The notes under the pieces: generated by a model | What the model was told of the DNA's origin: nothing | The model's database searches: none | What the model saw: only the letters and a program-made list of their open reading frames with translations | Shown here: positions 6,733 through 13,203 of the stretch, in pieces | Numbering within the stretch: position 1 is the stretch's first letter | How the letters are laid out: each line of letters starts with the position of its first letter | Position numbers and translations under genes: made by a program | NCBI GenBank assembly: GCA_017860725.1 | Contig: JAGDMX010000037.1 | Coordinates: forward strand, 1-13,203 | Source: Chloroflexota bacterium | GTDB taxonomy: Bacteria > Chloroflexota > Anaerolineae > Anaerolineales > UBA4823 | Reading direction: 5' to 3' | DNA: 13,203 nt

Positions 6733-9240
6733 GTGTCTAGCATGGAACGTTTTACACAGCGGGCGCGCCGCGTTCTCAGCCTGGCACATCAGGAAGCTGA
6801 GCGCATGCGCCATAACTATATCGGGACAGAACATCTGCTCTTGGGATTGATCCGGGAGGAAGGTGGAGTAGCCGGGCGCGTGCTGCGCGAGCTAGGGCTG
6901 GAGGTCGCGCGCGTGGAGGAAATGGTCGACCGCCTGACCGGTCCCGGCCAGCACCGGGGAGGCAAGCTGGATCTATCACCCGGTACGCAACAGGTGCTAG
7001 AGTACGCCGTGGAAGAAGCCCGGCGTATGGGACACCACTACATTGGAACCGAACATATCCTGCTCGGTTTAGTGCGTTACGGGGAAGGGGTAGCCTTAGA
7101 TGTGCTGCGCAAGATGGGCATTACCCCCGAACAGATTCGCCGCCAGACTCGACGGGTACTTCAAGAAAGCAGCGCAGCGCGGCGGACCGGCGGCACCCCC
7201 GAGCAGAAACCAAGCACGGCCCGCTCCGAGCAGGCCAAGGCTAAGACACCCATGGTCGACCAGTTGGCGACCGACCTGACCTCCCTGGCAGAGGAAGGCA
7301 AGCTCGACCCTGTTGTGGGTCGCCAGATGGAGATCGAGCGGGTCATCCAGGTCCTGGCGCGGCGAACGAAGAATAACCCGGCGCTGATAGGCGAGCCCGG
7401 CGTTGGCAAAACCGCCATTGTGGAAGGGCTCGCCCAGCGCATTGTGGAGGGTGATGTACCCGCCCCACTGCTGGACAAACGCGTGCTTCAATTAGACGTC
7501 GGTTCGCTGGTCGCTGGGACGATGTATCGCGGCCAGTTCGAGGAACGCCTGAAGCGCGTGATTGACGAGCTTAAAACCTCGGGCGCAATCCTGTTTATTG
7601 ATGAAGTACATATGCTGGTCGGCGCCGGTGCAGCCGGCTCGTCGGTGGACGCGGCCAATATCCTGAAACCGGCCCTGTCGCGCGGCGAGCTGCAGGTGAT
7701 CGGCGCCACCACTCTGGACGAATACCGCAAGCATATCGAGAGCGACGCCGCCCTGGAGCGCCGTTTTCAGCCGGTGCTGGTTGAAGAGCCGAGCATTGAG
7801 GAGACGATCGAAATCCTGCGAGGGGTGCGCGGCGCATACGAAGAGCATCACCGCTTGACTATCTCGGACGACGCTCTGGATGCCGCTGCCCACCTCTCCG
7901 CACGCTATGTCACCGAGCGCTTCCTTCCAGACAAGGCCATCGACCTGATCGATGAGTCCTCTTCCCGAGTGCGCATGTATAAGAGCGTCTCGGCCAAGAC
8001 TGCTAAAGACCTGATGAGCCAGTTGCGTGAAATCCGCCAAAACCATGCCCTGGCACTGGAAGACGGGCGCAATGACGACGCTCAAGACTTCCTGGAACGC
8101 CAGGAGGCATTGGAGAACCAGCTCGAGCGACTGCGCACCGGTTGGGACCGCGCGAACAGCCCGGTCGTCACCGCCAACGACATCGCCGAGGTGGTTTCGA
8201 TGTGGACTGGCGTGCCGGTGATGCAGATTGCCCAGGAAGAGTCTCAGCGCCTGCTGCAAATGGAAGAGGAAATGAGCAAGAGCATCATCGGTCAGGAAGA
8301 GGCGATTGCCTCCATTTCCCGGGCAGTGCGCCGGGCGCGAGCCGGGTTGAAAGATCCTCGCCGACCGGTTGGCTCCTTTATCTTCCTTGGTCCAACCGGG
8401 GTTGGAAAGAGCGAACTGACCAAAGCGCTGGCGCGCTTCTTGTTCGGCAGCGAAGATGCCCTGATCCAACTGGATATGTCGGAGTTCATGGAGCGCCATT
8501 CAGTCAGCCGCCTGGTCGGTGCGCCGCCGGGATACGTTGGCTACGAAGATGCCGGACAGCTTACCGAGGCTCTGCGCCGCCGCCCTTACTCGATCGTTGT
8601 TTTCGATGAGATCGAGAAGGCTCACCCGGAGGCGCACAATATGTTGCTGCAGATCATGGAAGAGGGCCACCTCTCGGATGCGCGCGGCCGCAAAGTAGAC
8701 TTCCGCAACGCCATCATCGTCATGACCTCCAACGTGGGAGCTGATATGATCAAGCGCCAGTCCAGCCTGGGCTTTGCTATAAAGAAGGACGAAGTCTCAG
8801 AAGAGCGTATGGCTTACGATGACATGCGTAAGAAGCTCACTGAAAGCCTCAAGCGCGTTTTTCGCCCGGAATTCATCAACCGGGTGGATTCGATCATTGT
8901 CTTCCGCTCGCTCAACCGGGATGATATCACCAAGATCGTCGAGCTTGAGCTGCAGAAGGTGGCTCACCGCTTAGAAGAGCATGCTATCGTGCTCAAGGCG
9001 ACTCAGCCGGCGCTGGAGAAACTGGCGGATTTGGGCTTTGATCCCGATATGGGAGCCCGCCCGCTGCGCCGGGTCATCCAGCACAAGGTTGAGGACCCGT
9101 TGTCCGACTCATTGCTGGCAGGCGATTTCAATGACAACGACACCATCCTGGTCGAGCTGGTCGAGGATGAGATCGTGCTGCAGCGCAGTGAGAGTGAAGC
9201 ACCTCCGCTACCCGCGCAGGAAGTAATAGCCCAAGGATAG
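6733..9240 (+). CDS. clpC: ClpC ATPase, AAA+ unfoldase of the ClpCP protease
   Basis: 835 residues from GTG 6733. Two Clp N-terminal repeats (about 5-70 and 80-145) share the HNYIGTEHLLLGL / HHYIGTEHILLGL motif. AAA+ module 1 has Walker A GEPGVGKT (220-227), Walker B ILFIDE (286-291) and Arg343/Arg344 in ERRF. A middle coiled-coil/UVR-like segment spans about 425-470, the short form that separates ClpC from ClpB. AAA+ module 2 has Walker A GPTGVGKS (553-560), Walker B VVFDE (622-626) and the Arg717 finger in RPEFINR. Leu679-Gly-Phe681 is the ClpP-docking tripeptide, so this is a protease partner rather than a disaggregase. The C-terminal D2-small domain ends near 815, followed by a short acidic tail. 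Role: ATP-driven unfolding of damaged or regulatory proteins and transfer to ClpP in the cytoplasm. It is transcribed alone. mcsA, mcsB and ctsR are not adjacent. Confidence 0.96.
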   Translation: MSSMERFTQRARRVLSLAHQEAERMRHNYIGTEHLLLGLIREEGGVAGRVLRELGLEVARVEEMVDRLTGPGQHRGGKLDLSPGTQQVLEYAVEEARRMGHHYIGTEHILLGLVRYGEGVALDVLRKMGITPEQIRRQTRRVLQESSAARRTGGTPEQKPSTARSEQAKAKTPMVDQLATDLTSLAEEGKLDPVVGRQMEIERVIQVLARRTKNNPALIGEPGVGKTAIVEGLAQRIVEGDVPAPLLDKRVLQLDVGSLVAGTMYRGQFEERLKRVIDELKTSGAILFIDEVHMLVGAGAAGSSVDAANILKPALSRGELQVIGATTLDEYRKHIESDAALERRFQPVLVEEPSIEETIEILRGVRGAYEEHHRLTISDDALDAAAHLSARYVTERFLPDKAIDLIDESSSRVRMYKSVSAKTAKDLMSQLREIRQNHALALEDGRNDDAQDFLERQEALENQLERLRTGWDRANSPVVTANDIAEVVSMWTGVPVMQIAQEESQRLLQMEEEMSKSIIGQEEAIASISRAVRRARAGLKDPRRPVGSFIFLGPTGVGKSELTKALARFLFGSEDALIQLDMSEFMERHSVSRLVGAPPGYVGYEDAGQLTEALRRRPYSIVVFDEIEKAHPEAHNMLLQIMEEGHLSDARGRKVDFRNAIIVMTSNVGADMIKRQSSLGFAIKKDEVSEERMAYDDMRKKLTESLKRVFRPEFINRVDSIIVFRSLNRDDITKIVELELQKVAHRLEEHAIVLKATQPALEKLADLGFDPDMGARPLRRVIQHKVEDPLSDSLLAGDFNDNDTILVELVEDEIVLQRSESEAPPLPAQEVIAQG

Positions 9241-9272
9241 TATTTCCTTGCTTATGAATTTTGTTAATAAAT

Positions 9273-9294
9273 GGGCGGCTTTGCCGCCCTTTTT
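9273..9294 (+). terminator. Rho-independent terminator after clpC
   Basis: A perfect 7-bp stem GGGCGGC / GCCGCCC with a TTT loop is followed by five T residues (9290-9294). It lies 32 nt after the clpC stop, between two converging genes. On the minus strand the same stem is followed by ATTTATTAAC, so it may also stop leftward transcripts, less efficiently. Confidence 0.9.
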
Positions 9295-9320
9295 AGATTA
9301 AGTAAAGCGATTGAAATAGG

Positions 9321-10160
9321 CTATTCGTTAAATGAGAAAGTCGATTCGGCGTAAAAACGGATGGCATTGGCAGCCATGCGCGCCATCAGCCATTCGTGCA
9401 GCCACTCGCGCTTGCGCTCCAGCGTCCAGTTGGACTGCAGGACACCCAGTGGGATGTTGATGTTCAAAGCCCGGTTAGAGATAATGTGGCGCGTGATGCC
9501 ACTGGGCACCCGGTAGCCGTTGACGGCTGCGTGCAGGATATCCTCAGGGTGGCAGCGAGCGAAAATGACCAGGGCGGTGATGTCCGGGTAGTAAGGCTTC
9601 TGTATCTCCCAGATATCGTTGGAAGCCCGGAAGATGTCTGCCCGGCCCATATAAACCCCGACCAGATCGCCCAATAAACGCAGGTCGCCCGTGCGACGCT
9701 CTCCATTGGGGAGCAGCACCTTGCGCACCCCGCTCTCACACACGATGTACGCTATCGCCTGGTTACGAGCCAGGGCCTGGCGGGCTTCCCCAAGGGTGCA
9801 TTCTTCGAGCTGCATGCCCCCCATCTGTGTCAGGGCTGTCTCAAAATCATGCAGAGACATGCCGGAGACGACATGGTACCAGGTGTCCAGCAATACAGCC
9901 GGCTCGACATAGCCGACCAGCTGAGCGACAATATGGGGGATACCTAGCTCCTTAAAAGCAATCACCCGGTTAGCCCCATCCAGGACGACGTACAATTGGG
10001 TGCCGGGGATCTCTGCCACCACCGGTGGATTTTTTAAGATACCCTCTTCGATGATGCGCTGGCTGAGCCGGTCGATGCGGCGCGGATCGAAATCTTCATG
10101 CGGCACGAAATCTGCGGTGCAGAACATGCGCAGGTCGGGGAGGACGGTTGAGTCTTTCAT
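9321..10160 (-). CDS. ParB/sulfiredoxin-fold protein resembling free-serine kinases (SbnI / SerK-like)
   Basis: 279 residues. The N-terminal half is a ParB/Srx-type domain: PHEDFDP at 20-26, a Leu/Ile-rich helix and GILKNPPVV, then DGANR at 61-65. From memory, the architecture follows SbnI (the L-serine kinase of staphyloferrin B synthesis) and archaeal SerK. Shared points are the His-Glu at 21-22 at the place of their catalytic Glu, a Trp at 94 after the first domain, the VPSGITRH motif (218-225), NRALNINIP (229-237), and a C-terminal helix rich in Trp/Arg ending in an aromatic segment. No helix-turn-helix typical of plasmid ParB is seen, so a partitioning role is unlikely. SbnI and SerK phosphorylate free L-serine to O-phosphoserine. 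The neighbouring threonine-pathway genes make homoserine another possible substrate (inference). It lies 61 nt after thrC and has its own extended -10 promoter. Confidence 0.72.
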   Translation of the reverse strand: MKDSTVLPDLRMFCTADFVPHEDFDPRRIDRLSQRIIEEGILKNPPVVAEIPGTQLYVVLDGANRVIAFKELGIPHIVAQLVGYVEPAVLLDTWYHVVSGMSLHDFETALTQMGGMQLEECTLGEARQALARNQAIAYIVCESGVRKVLLPNGERRTGDLRLLGDLVGVYMGRADIFRASNDIWEIQKPYYPDITALVIFARCHPEDILHAAVNGYRVPSGITRHIISNRALNINIPLGVLQSNWTLERKREWLHEWLMARMAANAIRFYAESTFSFNE

Positions 10161-10175
10161 TTCCGGGGTGCGATC

Positions 10176-10184
10176 ATTATAGCA
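10176..10184 (-). promoter_or_regulatory. Extended -10 promoter of the SbnI/SerK-like gene
   Basis: On the minus strand TGC-TATAAT is a full extended -10 match. No good -35 is present, as is common for this class. The predicted start near 10169 leaves a leader of only about 9 nt before ATG 10160 with no clear Shine-Dalgarno, so the transcript would be nearly leaderless. Read-through from thrC is also possible, since no terminator is visible between the genes. Confidence 0.5.
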
Positions 10185-10221
10185 TGGGCTGCAGCGATGG
10201 CATGTTAGTCGGCAGCAGGCA

Positions 10222-11553
10222 TTAAGTCAGCCGCTCGTCCAATGCTTTCCGGACGGCAGACAGATCGGCCGGCAGCTCGAGGGGTGGATTGGCGTGGCGA
10301 GACAATACCTGGGGGAGGTGACCTTCATGGTAGGCGACTTTGGAGTCGGTGAACTTCAGCCCGTGAGCAGTGGAAACGACCACCACGCGCTGCTCCCGTT
10401 GAATGATGCCGCGCTCAACCAGCTTAAACAATGCAGCCAGGGCGACACCGGTTTGCGGGCAGACATACAACCCGTCCCGATCGGCGCGGGCAGCCGCATC
10501 GGCCAGTTCATCCTCGTTGGCCTGTTCCACCACCCCGTCCAGTTGACGCAGGACCTTCACCGCCCGCTCGTAGCTGACCGGGGCGCCGATCTGGATAGCA
10601 CTGGCGAGTGTTTTCTGGGCTTCAACCGGCTGGTAGCTGCGATAACCAGTCTGGTAGCTGAGATACAGCGGGTTGGCGCGCTCGGCCTGGGCGCAGGCAA
10701 TGCGCGGCAGGCGCTCGATCAAGCCTAATGCGCGCATCATCAGCAAGCCTTTGCCCAGGGCGCTGACATTGCCCAGGTTGCCAGCCGGGATTACGATCCA
10801 ATCGGGCGGCTTCCAGTCGAACTGCTGCAGGATTTCGACCGCCACCGTCTTCTGGCCTTCCATGCGCAGCGAGTTCATCGAGTTGGCCAGGTAAATGCTG
10901 TTGTCGGTGGTGATCTCCTGGACGATGCGCATGCAACCGTCGAAATCGGTATCCAGCGAGAGCACGGTAGCGCCGCTGGCGATGGGCTGGACGAGCTGGG
11001 CAGTGGAGACTTTACCGCGCGGCAGGAAGATCAATGTTGGGATGCCGGCAGCTGCGCCGTAAGCCGCCAGCGCCGCCGAGGTATCGCCGGTGGAAGCGCA
11101 GGCGACCGCCCGAATGGGCTTGCCGTCGGCGATCATCTGCTGCACGGCGGAGACCAGCACGGTCATACCCAGGTCTTTGAATGAGCCCGTCAGGCTATTG
11201 CCGCACAGCTTGACCCACAGGTCGGGCATGCCAATTTGCTGCCCGATACGCCGTGCGCGCAGAGTGGGGGTGAAGCCTTCGGCGGTGGAGACGATGTTGT
11301 CGTCATGAATCTGGGGCAGAACCCATTCCTTCTTCGACCACACCCCGCTGCCGTAGGGCCACTCTTCGCTACGGATGCGAGAGTCGAACAGGGCGCGCCA
11401 CTCAGCGCCGCTGCGCCCTTTCAGGGCGTCCATATCGTGCGCCACATCCAGCAGGCCGCCGCAGTTCTCACAGCGGTAGATGACATCGTAGACGGAGTAG
11501 CGCTGGCCGCAGCCGCGGCTGCATTCCAGCCAGGAATGGTATTTTTGTGCCAT
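10222..11553 (-). CDS. thrC: Threonine synthase, plant-type
   Basis: 443 residues. It catalyses the last step of threonine synthesis, O-phosphohomoserine + water to threonine + phosphate, using PLP. The PLP lysine is Lys126 in TGSFKDLGMT, the phosphate-binding loop is STGDTSAAL (154-162), and GNLGN lies near 257-261. The sequence follows plant chloroplast threonine synthases along its length, recalled from memory: HDMDALKG, WPYGSGVWSKKEWVLP (65-80), DTDFDGCM and STAHGLKFT are all plant-like. Unlike the plant enzymes as I recall them, the N-terminus has a Cys-x3-Cys / Cys-x2-Cys pair (11, 15, 28, 31), which could bind zinc. Plant enzymes are activated by S-adenosylmethionine; whether that holds here is unknown. 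A GGGGA sits 7 nt before ATG 11553. The start is 2 nt after the upstream stop, in one operon with aspartokinase. Confidence 0.95.
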   Translation of the reverse strand: MAQKYHSWLECSRGCGQRYSVYDVIYRCENCGGLLDVAHDMDALKGRSGAEWRALFDSRIRSEEWPYGSGVWSKKEWVLPQIHDDNIVSTAEGFTPTLRARRIGQQIGMPDLWVKLCGNSLTGSFKDLGMTVLVSAVQQMIADGKPIRAVACASTGDTSAALAAYGAAAGIPTLIFLPRGKVSTAQLVQPIASGATVLSLDTDFDGCMRIVQEITTDNSIYLANSMNSLRMEGQKTVAVEILQQFDWKPPDWIVIPAGNLGNVSALGKGLLMMRALGLIERLPRIACAQAERANPLYLSYQTGYRSYQPVEAQKTLASAIQIGAPVSYERAVKVLRQLDGVVEQANEDELADAAARADRDGLYVCPQTGVALAALFKLVERGIIQREQRVVVVSTAHGLKFTDSKVAYHEGHLPQVLSRHANPPLELPADLSAVRKALDERLT

Positions 11554-11555
11554 GG

Positions 11556-12677
11556 TTATTCCCCTACTGAATGGGTGATGGCCTGATGCAGGGCAGGATA
11601 GCCGGCAGCCGCCAGTTTGGCATCCGGCAAGGCTGCCTCATCCGGTTTATCAGACAGGCCGAACAGCGCCGATCCCTGGGAGCGCCACTTCAGCGCTGCT
11701 TGCCGCACCTCCTGGGTGATCAGAATCTCGCCGGAGAGTAGCTCTGTGATGGGGGCATCATCGGGCAGGCAGCCAAAGCGACCGATGGTGTTGTGGTACT
11801 CGTTGGAACGGAAGGGCTTGAAAGGCGTCGGGTCGCCGGCTTGCACGTTAGCCAGAATTTCGGCATGGATGGATTTCAGCCGCGGGTCGATATTCGTCGA
11901 GCGGCTCTCCACCAGGGCGATGAACTGCTCGAAGCTAACCATGCGCCCGGCGTCCACTTCGGCGATCATCGCGTGGGCGTCGAATAGACCGCTGATCAGC
12001 ATCAAGCAAATGTAGGCCAGGTAGTCCTGGTTGTCGGCGGTAAAGGGATGGTAGCGCGGCTGGTTCAGATGGTCATAAACCCAGCGGAAGGCCTGCGGAT
12101 CAAAGGCAGTCCCCAGCAGCTCGGCCACGGTCTGCTCGACGGCCTGCACGCGGGCATTATCGATCACCTGCCCATTGCGGCCACGCGCCCCGACGGCGGT
12201 CTTGTCCAGGTCGATTACTACCGCGGTGCGCTCGTCGAAGGGAAAACCCTTCTCCAGGCATTTCCGCTCGAAATCCGCCAGCAGGGCCCAGCGGTTGGCC
12301 AGCATAAAGGTCCCTTGCTCGACCAGAGCGGGGGGCTCTTTGATGGACTCGGAGGCGATGAAGGCGATGCCCGGCCAGTCGCCGGCCTGGCAGATGTTGG
12401 AAAAAGCTGTGCCATCCAGCATGTGCGTGTCGCCCAGATAGACCAGTCGCTCAATCGGTGAACCCGGTGCGTCCAGGCGGCGGGCCGCCTGCAGCATGGC
12501 GACGATCACGCGGGCGTAATCCGGCTCGATTTTGCGCGGAGTACCTCCGTCCGGGATGCCCAGCCTGGAGCGCAGGTCGTCCAGGCCGGGTAGTTGCGGG
12601 TCCGCCGGGACCAGCTTGCGGTAGACTACCCTGTCGCTCAGGAATTCGCTCAGGGCGGTGCGCCCGTAGTTTTTCAT
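11556..12677 (-). CDS. HAD-superfamily phosphatase-like protein in the threonine operon, function unknown
   Basis: 373 residues. I do not recognise a named family, but the HAD hydrolase core is readable: motif I VVIDLDKT at 153-160 (nucleophile Asp156, acid/base Asp158), a helical insert at about 190-290 in the cap-1 position, motif II EILIT (317-321, Thr321), a motif III candidate Lys330, and motif IV SDKPDE (342-347, Asp343 and Asp346). The first 150 residues are an additional domain with LVYLGDTHMLDGTAF (78-92), without a clear match. Overall it is longer than typical HAD phosphatases. It overlaps the aspartokinase stop by ATGA and ends 2 nt before thrC, so it is co-translated with the aspartate pathway. 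A role as a phosphatase acting on an amino-acid phosphate is an inference from position only. Confidence 0.7.
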   Translation of the reverse strand: MKNYGRTALSEFLSDRVVYRKLVPADPQLPGLDDLRSRLGIPDGGTPRKIEPDYARVIVAMLQAARRLDAPGSPIERLVYLGDTHMLDGTAFSNICQAGDWPGIAFIASESIKEPPALVEQGTFMLANRWALLADFERKCLEKGFPFDERTAVVIDLDKTAVGARGRNGQVIDNARVQAVEQTVAELLGTAFDPQAFRWVYDHLNQPRYHPFTADNQDYLAYICLMLISGLFDAHAMIAEVDAGRMVSFEQFIALVESRSTNIDPRLKSIHAEILANVQAGDPTPFKPFRSNEYHNTIGRFGCLPDDAPITELLSGEILITQEVRQAALKWRSQGSALFGLSDKPDEAALPDAKLAAAGYPALHQAITHSVGE

Positions 12678-13203
12678 GCGGGTTTATCCTGGCGATTGTT
12701 CATGATCACCCGGTCGTGAATCTGGCGTACGGCGCTACCGGCATCGGCGCCATCCACCACGACCGAGACGCCGCACTCGGAGGCGCCCTGGGCGATGGCG
12801 ATAATATTGATGCGCTCCTCCGCCAGGGCGCCGAACAGGCGGGAGGCTACCCCCGGGGTGCCGCGCATACCGGCTCCCACGGCGGTGACGATGACGACAT
12901 TGTCCAACGCCCACACCCGGTCGATATCCTGACGGGTCAGCTCGGCCGCCATCTCGCGCTCGATGGCGTGCATCACCGGCTGGGCGGTATTTTCCGGGAC
13001 GATGAAGCAGATCGACTGCTCGGAAGAGGCCTGTGAGATCATCAGCACGCTGGCTCCCTGGCTGGCGACGGCGCCGAAGGTGCGGGCGGCGATACCGGGC
13101 ACACCCATCATGCCGCGCCCTTCCACGGTGATCATGCTCAGACCTTTAATGGCGGTGACCGCCTTGACGGTACCGTGGATTTCCTTAGCCTGGCGCTCGA
13201 TCA
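12674..13203 (-). CDS. lysC: Aspartate kinase, C-terminal ACT domains (5' end outside window)
   Basis: The frame is open from the right edge to the TGA at 12674-12676 (175 full codons seen). It shows the tandem ACT regulatory domains of aspartokinase. The first begins around VKAVTAIKGLSMITVEG and contains GVPGIAARTFGAVA; the second begins near 12907 (LDNVVIVTAVG) and contains GTPGVASRLFGALA. The catalytic domain lies outside the window. Aspartokinase phosphorylates L-aspartate, the committed step to lysine, threonine and methionine, and the ACT domains mediate feedback inhibition. Translation stops soon after the ACT domains, with no homoserine dehydrogenase fused, so this is the monofunctional form. 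The stop overlaps the HAD gene start by ATGA. Which amino acid inhibits it cannot be told from this part. Confidence 0.92.
   Translation of the reverse strand, partial: IERQAKEIHGTVKAVTAIKGLSMITVEGRGMMGVPGIAARTFGAVASQGASVLMISQASSEQSICFIVPENTAQPVMHAIEREMAAELTRQDIDRVWALDNVVIVTAVGAGMRGTPGVASRLFGALAEERINIIAIAQGASECGVSVVVDGADAGSAVRQIHDRVIMNNRQDKPA

Noticed and set aside
7492..8499. A 335-residue open frame antisense to clpC
   Set aside because: It mirrors strongly conserved ClpC coding sequence, has no ribosome site or recognisable domain, and is a typical shadow of GC-rich codons.
9321..10160. Chromosome or plasmid partitioning protein ParB
   Set aside because: Only the N-terminal ParB/Srx-like fold is shared. 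No helix-turn-helix, ParA neighbour or parS-like repeat is seen, and the C-terminal half resembles SbnI/SerK.
12674..13135. A stand-alone 153-residue ACT-domain protein starting at 13135
   Set aside because: The frame remains open to the right edge and the upstream codons read as aspartokinase sequence (VKAVTAIKGLS), so this is the end of a longer gene.
1..13203. Mobile element, CRISPR array, tRNA or toxin-antitoxin pair
   Set aside because: No transposase or integrase motifs, spaced direct repeats, cloverleaf sequence or small paired genes were found; gaps between genes are short and explained by promoters and terminators.

Overview
The window looks like chromosomal core DNA from a bacterium of the Chloroflexota, probably Anaerolineae-like. 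This is an inference from gene content: Thr/Pro-rich lipoprotein linkers, a plant-type threonine synthase, an S1 protein with a C-terminal helix-hairpin-helix region, and ClpC. No rRNA or other taxonomic marker is present. I see no tRNA, CRISPR array, insertion sequence or phage gene. Coding density is high, and most intergenic DNA is explained by promoters and terminators.

Layout. (1) Positions 1-4536, minus strand, is a tightly packed four-gene operon read from right to left. It encodes a ChlI/BchI-type AAA+ ATPase, a ChlD-type VWA protein (ATGA overlap), a class I aminotransferase (1-nt gap) and an M1-like zinc peptidase lipoprotein (4-nt gap) that runs off the left edge. (2) Positions 4537-4654 are a divergent promoter region. 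A near-consensus promoter there (TTGCCA, 17 nt, TATAAT) drives the plus-strand S1-domain gene and moves its start to 4655. (3) The S1 gene (4655-6442) ends before a strong intrinsic terminator. A promoter and leader with several inverted repeats follow, and then clpC (6733-9240), which has its own terminator. (4) Positions 9321-13203, minus strand, carry an aspartate-pathway cluster. It holds the C-terminus of aspartokinase, a HAD-like phosphatase of unknown role (ATGA overlap), a plant-type threonine synthase (2-nt gap), and, after 61 nt with its own extended -10 promoter, a ParB/sulfiredoxin-fold protein resembling the free-serine kinases SbnI and SerK.

Main points of interest. The junction between the AAA+ and VWA genes carries an A10 run containing the heptamer A_AAA_AAG in frame, three codons before the stop. 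A -1 shift, or transcriptional insertion of one A, would fuse the two proteins exactly in frame into a 680-residue ChlD-like protein. One locus could therefore make both the small and the medium chelatase subunit. In the second cluster, an amino-acid-kinase-like SbnI/SerK homologue and a HAD phosphatase sit beside aspartokinase and threonine synthase with no ThrB in view. This makes the kinase a candidate source of O-phosphohomoserine or O-phosphoserine. The S1 protein with a C-terminal DUF4332-like region and the structured clpC leader are further leads.
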